DNA of 37,950 bases from an uncultured Bacteroides sp. Lineage in GTDB: Bacteria; Bacteroidota; Bacteroidia; Bacteroidales; Bacteroidaceae. Numbering within the stretch: position 1 is the first letter of the stretch; each line of letters begins with the position of its first letter. Under the pieces are notes generated by a model. That model was not told the DNA's origin. It made no database searches and saw nothing but the letters and a program-made list of their open reading frames with translations. Location: NCBI GenBank assembly GCA_947574505.1, contig CANPJW010000025.1, positions 1 through 37,950 on the forward strand, written 5' to 3'. Made by a program: the position numbers and the translations under genes. Shown here one piece after another: positions 33,757-37,950 of this stretch.

Positions 33757-34391
33757 TTATTTAAAATATCCTACAGGATGGTTCATCATAGGAACCTGTG
33801 TATCTTTCAGCTTCAGCACTTTCTTCAACTGATTATTATCCATCGATGCACGTGGCACTGTAGCCAAATTTGCTGCAGAACAGAAAATTGAAATATTCTG
33901 TGAAACGATACCTGCATCCATAGCCCCCATCAACTGAGTATGTGCATTTTTCGTATCTCCAAAACGGGAGAGGTTGCTAATCAGCACTAAAGAAACCGGA
34001 GCCGATTTCACAAAAGCCTGTCCACCTGCCACTGCCCCTCGATAATCTCCTTCAACTATCAGATTCAACTGGTGATTCTTCGCATCATACAAATAACTAC
34101 CTTCCGGCAACACTACATATACGTCAACTCCTGCTTGTTCAAAGCCGATGGAGCCGTCCGTTTACCCGAATCTTTCCGATTGACACCATTAGCAGCCCAC
34201 AACAAATCCGACAAGTCAGTCAGATTCAATGTTTTTGAAGCAAACTCTCTGGTTGAGTGACGTTCGGACAACGCTTTCATAACCGTACCTGTACGGTTCA
34301 GATTAGGTTGCGGCAACTTTATCACTTTATCTGCAGCAAAAGCAGCAGCCGAAAGCACTAAACAAACTAACAATAGTTGTACTCTTTTCAT
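33757..34391 (-). pseudogene. SagB/ThcOx-type nitroreductase, broken by a one-base frameshift
   Basis: Two adjacent frames on the minus strand together form one exported nitroreductase-family protein of about 211 residues. The first part (start ATG at 34391) has a signal peptide ending AAAFAA and the flavin-site RHSTREF, but runs into a stop after NKQELTYM at 34113. The rest (LPEGSYLYD, then PVSLVLISN and DAGIVSQNI to the end at 33757) continues in the next frame. Adding one base around 34125-34132 would restore reading through NKQE-VDVYVVLPEG. Both halves look intact otherwise, so the break is recent or a sequencing error. It likely reduced a quinone- or flavin-type substrate in the envelope. 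Confidence 0.85.
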
Positions 34392-34428
34392 AACTGTGGT
34401 ATTAAAAGTTGATAAGCAAATATAAACA

Positions 34429-34464
34429 AAAAGGTCTGCATTCATTTTTAAATACAGACCTTTT
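34429..34464 (-). terminator. terminator of the perR-like/rubrerythrin unit
   Basis: Stem aaaaggtctg (34429-34438) with cagacctttt (34455-34464); on the minus strand the stem is followed by a T-run. It separates rubrerythrin from the nitroreductase gene. Confidence 0.8.
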
Positions 34465-34487
34465 AAGAGCGTTATTATAAGGTTTGA

Positions 34488-35045
34488 TTATTTATCGCCG
34501 AAATAACGGTTATACAGACCTTCGAAACCTTTACCGTGACGAGCTTCGTCCTTGCACATTTCGTGTACAGTGTCATGGATAGCATCCAAGTTCAAAGCTT
34601 TAGCACGAGTTGCAATACGTTTCTTGTCTTCGCATGCACCTTGCTCAGCATCTTTACGTTTCTGCAGGTTTGTTTTAGTATCCCAAACACAGTCGCCCAG
34701 CAATTCTGCAAATTTAGCAGCATGTTCAGCTTCTTCCCAAGCGTAGCGTTTGAAAGCCTCAGCCACTTCAGGATAACCTTCACGGTCTGCCTGACGGCTC
34801 ATGGCCAGATACATACCAACTTCAGTACATTCGCCCATGAAGTGATTGTTCAGGTCCTTAATCATTTCTTCGTCGCAACCTTTTGCAACACCGATAACGT
34901 GTTCGTCAGCAAAAGACAATGCACCACCTTCTACTTCAACAACTTCTACGAACTTGCTGGCAGGAGCTTTACACAAAGGACATTTCTCAGGAGCTGCGTC
35001 ACCTTCATAAACGTAACCGCATACAGTACATCTAAATTTTTTCAT
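34488..35045 (-). CDS. reverse rubrerythrin (peroxide-reducing)
   Basis: A 185-residue rubrerythrin with reversed domain order: the rubredoxin domain comes first (Cys6, Cys9, Cys22, Cys25) and the ferritin-like diiron domain follows, with [22 protein letters not shown] and DEARHGKGF supplying the iron ligands. Such proteins reduce hydrogen peroxide and protect anaerobes. The gene is 22 bases after a PerR-like regulator gene on the same strand, so peroxide-responsive control is likely. Its own terminator lies at 34429-34464. The length is normal for the type. Confidence 0.9.
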   Translation of the reverse strand: MKKFRCTVCGYVYEGDAAPEKCPLCKAPASKFVEVVEVEGGALSFADEHVIGVAKGCDEEMIKDLNNHFMGECTEVGMYLAMSRQADREGYPEVAEAFKRYAWEEAEHAAKFAELLGDCVWDTKTNLQKRKDAEQGACEDKKRIATRAKALNLDAIHDTVHEMCKDEARHGKGFEGLYNRYFGDK

Positions 35046-35067
35046 TTTCTTCTCAATTTTAAATTAA

Positions 35068-35496
35068 TTAGTCAATACGTGTTTCTTTATCTTTTCTCAA
35101 GCAATTCTTACATATGCCTTTATAATAATAATGCATTTCCGATACCTGATGTCCGTCCATCTCCAAACTTTCCACTTTTTTTATCGCTTCCGGACATTGC
35201 AAATCATAAATGTGTCCGCAACGTTTGCAAAGAAAATGGGAATGAATGGATGTATCCGCATCAAAATTAGTATTTTTCTCATCAATCGTAAGCATCTGAG
35301 CCGCTCCTTGTTCTGAAAACAGTTTCAAAGTATTGTAAACTGTCGTCTTTGAAAGTGTAGGCATCGAAGGAGACAATGCTGTATATATATCATCAGCCGA
35401 CGGATGGATAGGATGCTCCATCAAATATTGCATGATAGCAATACGCTGCATCGAAGGCTTTATATTATGTTCTAATAATCTTTCGTACGGTTTCAT
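35068..35496 (-). CDS. Fur-family regulator, PerR-like
   Basis: A 142-residue Fur-family repressor. The winged helix is in 1-75 (TVYNTLKLF). The structural zinc site is two CxxC pairs (Cys90-Cys93, Cys129-Cys132). Regulatory metal ligands can be placed as His31 (HPSADDIY), Asp79 (NFDAD), His85, His87 and Asp98. In Bacillus PerR the equivalent of Asp79 is Asp, whereas Fur has Glu, so a peroxide sensor is favoured. It is followed by a rubrerythrin gene 22 bases downstream, a typical PerR target. A candidate operator lies at 35524-35538 between its promoter and start, consistent with autoregulation. Confidence 0.82.
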   Translation of the reverse strand: MKPYERLLEHNIKPSMQRIAIMQYLMEHPIHPSADDIYTALSPSMPTLSKTTVYNTLKLFSEQGAAQMLTIDEKNTNFDADTSIHSHFLCKRCGHIYDLQCPEAIKKVESLEMDGHQVSEMHYYYKGICKNCLRKDKETRID

Positions 35497-35523
35497 TATT
35501 TACCCCTTTTTTCAAAGTTGTAT

Positions 35524-35538
35524 TCATTACAATTATAA
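35524..35538 (-). promoter_or_regulatory. possible PerR-type operator
   Basis: On the minus strand it reads TTATAATTGTAATGA; the first half matches the TTATAAT half-site of the Bacillus PerR box and the second half matches at 4 of 7 positions. Its position downstream of the -7 box would allow blocking of transcription. Confidence 0.4.
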
Positions 35539-35546
35539 ATCTAATG

Positions 35547-35554
35547 CAAAGATA
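35547..35554 (-). promoter_or_regulatory. -7 box of the perR-like/rubrerythrin unit
   Basis: Reads TATCTTTG on the minus strand, 50 bases before the ATG at 35496. Confidence 0.6.
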
Positions 35555-35854
35555 GAAAGGCTTTATTGGATTTCCAAATATTTTCAAGTTTTTTTTAGAA
35601 AGATTCAAATCAACTGCATAAATACCTGTATCGTTGTAACATGAAATTTAAATCTATCATATCTTTTTATCACCATTTAAAGAGGATATAAATAATATTA
35701 GATTATAAACACAAACAAAGTTACAAACAGTCACACATTTATCTTTCATTTTGAAAGTCCATTCAATTGTTTAAACAACAGTAACACTCTTGATGTAAAA
35801 GCCCCTATTGAAAGGATTCACTGCTGAAAAGATAAATATTCAAAACTATTTTCC

Positions 35855-35862
35855 TATTTTTG
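35855..35862 (+). promoter_or_regulatory. -7 box of nadE
   Basis: TATTTTTG matches TAnnTTTG, 28 bases before the ATG at 35891. Confidence 0.6.
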
Positions 35863-35890
35863 CATCCACTATATATAAATAAAGTATAAG

Positions 35891-37816
35891 ATGAACTACG
35901 GATTCGTAAAAGTAGCAGCAGCTGTGCCACACGTGAAAGTGGCTGACTGTAAATTCAATGTAGAGAGAATAGAAAGTCTGATTGCAGTGGCCGAAGGAAA
36001 GGGAGTGCAAATCATAATCTTCCCGGAAATGAGTATTACCGGATATACTTGTGGTGACTTGTTCGGACAGCAGCTTTTATTGGAAGAAGCAGAAATGGGA
36101 GTCATGCAGATTCTGAATAACACACGCCAGTTGGATATTATCTCCATTGTTGGTATGCCGATAGTTGTCAATTCGACAGTTATCAACGGGGCTGTAGTTA
36201 TTCAAAAAGGAAAAGTATTAGGTATTGCAGCCAAAACTTATCTCCCCAATTATAAAGAGTTTTATGAGCAGCGTTGGTTCACTTCTGCCCTACAGCTCAC
36301 AACAGAGAACGTACGTTTGTGCGGACAAATTGTTCCCATAGGCGCAAACCTACTTTTTGAAACTTCAGATACCACTTTCGGTATTGAGGTTTGTGAAGAC
36401 CTTTGGTCTACAATTCCTCCCAGCTCCTCACTTGCACTACAAGGAGCAGAAATTCTATTTAATATGTCGGCAGACAATGAAGGTATCGGAAAACATAATT
36501 ATCTGTGTTCTCTTATCAGTCAGCAATCTGCACGCTGCATCGCGGGATATGTATTCTCATCTTGCGGCTTCGGTGAGTCTACTACTGATGTAGTTTTCGC
36601 AGGAAATGGATTGATTTACGAGAACGGCAGTCTACTTGCATGCAGTGAACGTTTCAGCATGAAAGAACAACTTATTATCAGTGAGATTGATGTAGAACGC
36701 ATACGTGCAGAACGTAGAATCAATACGACTTTCGCTGCTAACCAAGCTAATTCAGGAGATAAAAAAGCCGTTTCGATTGCTACGGAATTTGTAAATAGCA
36801 AAGAACTGACACTAACCCGGAGTTTCAATCCGCACCCTTTTGTCCCACAAGGGAAAGAGTTAAACGAACACTGTGAAGACGTTTTTTCTATTCAAGTAGC
36901 AGGACTGGCACAACGCCTCGTTCATACCGGAGCTAAGACTGCTGTAATCGGTATTTCCGGGGGATTGGATTCAACACTGGCATTACTTGTTTGTGTGAAG
37001 ACTTTCGACAAACTGGGATTATCCAGAAAAGGAATTCTTGGCATTACAATGCCCGGCTTCGGAACCACTGACCGGACTTACCACAATGCTATCGACTTAA
37101 TGAAATCATTGGGAATATCTATCCGCGAAATCAGTATCAAAGATGCCTGTATACAGCATTTCAAAGATATAGAGCACGATATAAATGTACATGACGTCAC
37201 TTATGAGAACTCACAAGCGCGCGAACGTACACAAATATTAATGGATATCGCCAACCAGACTTGGGGAATGGTAGTAGGCACAGGTGACTTATCCGAACTC
37301 GCTTTGGGATGGGCAACCTACAATGGAGACCATATGTCAATGTACGGTGTCAATGCAAGCGTGCCCAAAACACTCGTTAAATATCTGGTGCAGTGGGTGG
37401 CAGAAAATGGTGTAGATGAGAATTCAAAAGCGACTTTACTTGATATAGTGGATACACCTATCAGCCCGGAATTGATTCCTGCTGATGAAAATGGAGATAT
37501 CCAACAAAAAACGGAAGATTTGGTAGGACCTTACGAGTTGCATGATTTCTTCCTTTATTATTTCCTGCGTTTTGGTTTCCGTCCGGCAAAGATTTATTAT
37601 CTGGCAAATATCGCATTCAAAGGCAGTTATAATGAAGAGACAATTAAGAAATGGTTATTCATTTTCTTCCGTCGTTTCTTCAATCAACAGTTTAAACGTT
37701 CTTGTCTGCCTGATGGTCCGAAAGTTGGTAGTATTTCTATTAGTCCGAGAGGAGATTGGCGAATGCCGAGTGATGCCAGTTCGGCGATGTGGCTTAAAGA
37801 AATAGAAAACTTATAA
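35891..37816 (+). CDS. nadE: NAD+ synthase, glutamine-hydrolysing
   Basis: A 641-residue two-domain enzyme that makes NAD+ from deamido-NAD+ with ammonia from glutamine. The N-terminal nitrilase-like glutaminase domain shows Glu46 in FPEMSITGY, a Lys in AKTYLPNYKEF, and Cys in GIEVCEDLW. The C-terminal synthetase has the ATP-binding SGGLDS loop (356-361) and VGTGDLSELALGW. Length fits bacterial glutamine-dependent NadE. It has its own promoter and terminator, so it is monocistronic. The nitrilase domain makes it distantly related to the omega-amidase at 1252. Confidence 0.95.
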   Translation: MNYGFVKVAAAVPHVKVADCKFNVERIESLIAVAEGKGVQIIIFPEMSITGYTCGDLFGQQLLLEEAEMGVMQILNNTRQLDIISIVGMPIVVNSTVINGAVVIQKGKVLGIAAKTYLPNYKEFYEQRWFTSALQLTTENVRLCGQIVPIGANLLFETSDTTFGIEVCEDLWSTIPPSSSLALQGAEILFNMSADNEGIGKHNYLCSLISQQSARCIAGYVFSSCGFGESTTDVVFAGNGLIYENGSLLACSERFSMKEQLIISEIDVERIRAERRINTTFAANQANSGDKKAVSIATEFVNSKELTLTRSFNPHPFVPQGKELNEHCEDVFSIQVAGLAQRLVHTGAKTAVIGISGGLDSTLALLVCVKTFDKLGLSRKGILGITMPGFGTTDRTYHNAIDLMKSLGISIREISIKDACIQHFKDIEHDINVHDVTYENSQARERTQILMDIANQTWGMVVGTGDLSELALGWATYNGDHMSMYGVNASVPKTLVKYLVQWVAENGVDENSKATLLDIVDTPISPELIPADENGDIQQKTEDLVGPYELHDFFLYYFLRFGFRPAKIYYLANIAFKGSYNEETIKKWLFIFFRRFFNQQFKRSCLPDGPKVGSISISPRGDWRMPSDASSAMWLKEIENL

Positions 37817-37837
37817 TCTTCTTTATAGAGAGTTTAT

Positions 37838-37868
37838 TTTGGCAGGCATTTCTGTCTGCCAAATTTTT
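37838..37868 (+). terminator. rho-independent terminator of nadE
   Basis: Stem tttggcag (37838-37845) with ctgccaaa (37856-37863), 10-base loop, followed by T5. Confidence 0.82.
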
Positions 37869-37950
37869 GTATTTATTTTAAGAGCCTGTTTAAATTCTCC
37901 TGACTTCGTCACTTTTTTGAGTTCCAAAATAAGGATGCCTGATTTTCACC

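Larger units (their letters stand above)
35497..35890. other. divergent regulatory region between perR-like gene and nadE
   Basis: No gene is supported here. It contains -7 boxes for both flanking genes, the operator-like site at 35524-35538, and a perfect 12-base palindrome ttgtttaaacaa at 35767-35778 of unknown role. The rest is AT-rich. Confidence 0.6.

Noticed and set aside
34113..34445. Independent short protein instead of a frameshifted gene
   Set aside because: The next frame continues the same nitroreductase fold without a gap and total length matches the intact family size.

Overview
This window looks like chromosomal core DNA of a gut Bacteroides, close to but apparently not identical with B. 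thetaiotaomicron. The reasons are the recurring Bacteroides-type -7 box TAnnTTTG in front of transcription units, the lack of strong Shine-Dalgarno sites, and the gene set: an anaerobic sulfatase-maturase, tandem S46 dipeptidyl-peptidases, a PerR-like regulator with a reverse rubrerythrin, a NagB-like/PIG-L fusion and a glutamine-dependent NadE. From memory, the fusion and the maturase match the B. theta loci BT_0258 and BT_0238, so the window would run opposite to that numbering. I see no rRNA, tRNA, CRISPR array, complete insertion sequence or prophage.

Layout. 1-382 is AT-rich with no supported gene. 383-2028 (+) holds a small unknown protein, a PlsC-type acyltransferase and an omega-amidase-like nitrilase. 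2177-4168 (+) is the NagB-like/PIG-L fusion, ending in a clear terminator. 4303-7212 (+) is a secreted amidase-like protein whose catalytic fold is interrupted by a golvesin/xanthan-lyase-like domain. 7291-7832 (+) is a two-gene unit with a cysteine-less TusA-like protein. YgiQ (+) and Mfd (-) converge on one shared terminator that contains both stop codons. Upstream of mfd on the minus strand lie an overlapping lipoprotein gene and a PagL-like outer-membrane protein. 14966-15494 is a long divergent intergenic region with a ~198-bp concentric palindrome.

15495-20820 (+) is a tight six-gene run: polyprenol-phosphate glycosyltransferase, dihydroorotase, a free-standing MetH reactivation domain, an ECF-like sigma factor, a four-helix membrane protein and a membrane-anchored metallophosphoesterase. 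It overlaps tail to tail with sbcC, which follows sbcD on the minus strand. A second PlsC (+), an odd small promoter-bearing element (-) and a DUF4369-like lipoprotein (-) follow. Then come the sulfatase-maturase, DPP7-like and DPP11-like peptidases (+), and two thioredoxins (one cytoplasmic, one exported). The minus strand then carries a frameshifted SagB-type nitroreductase and a perR-like/reverse rubrerythrin pair. NadE (+) closes the window.

Functionally the window is a mosaic of housekeeping (pyrimidine and NAD synthesis, DNA repair), envelope and lipid work, oxidative-stress defence and peptide catabolism. No obvious defence system or biosynthetic cluster is present. The most interesting signals are small: apparent leaderless promoters, the concentric palindrome, the small promoter-bearing element at 25875-26079, degenerate catalytic residues in the NagB-like domain, a split amidase fold, and the specificity split between the twin S46 peptidases.
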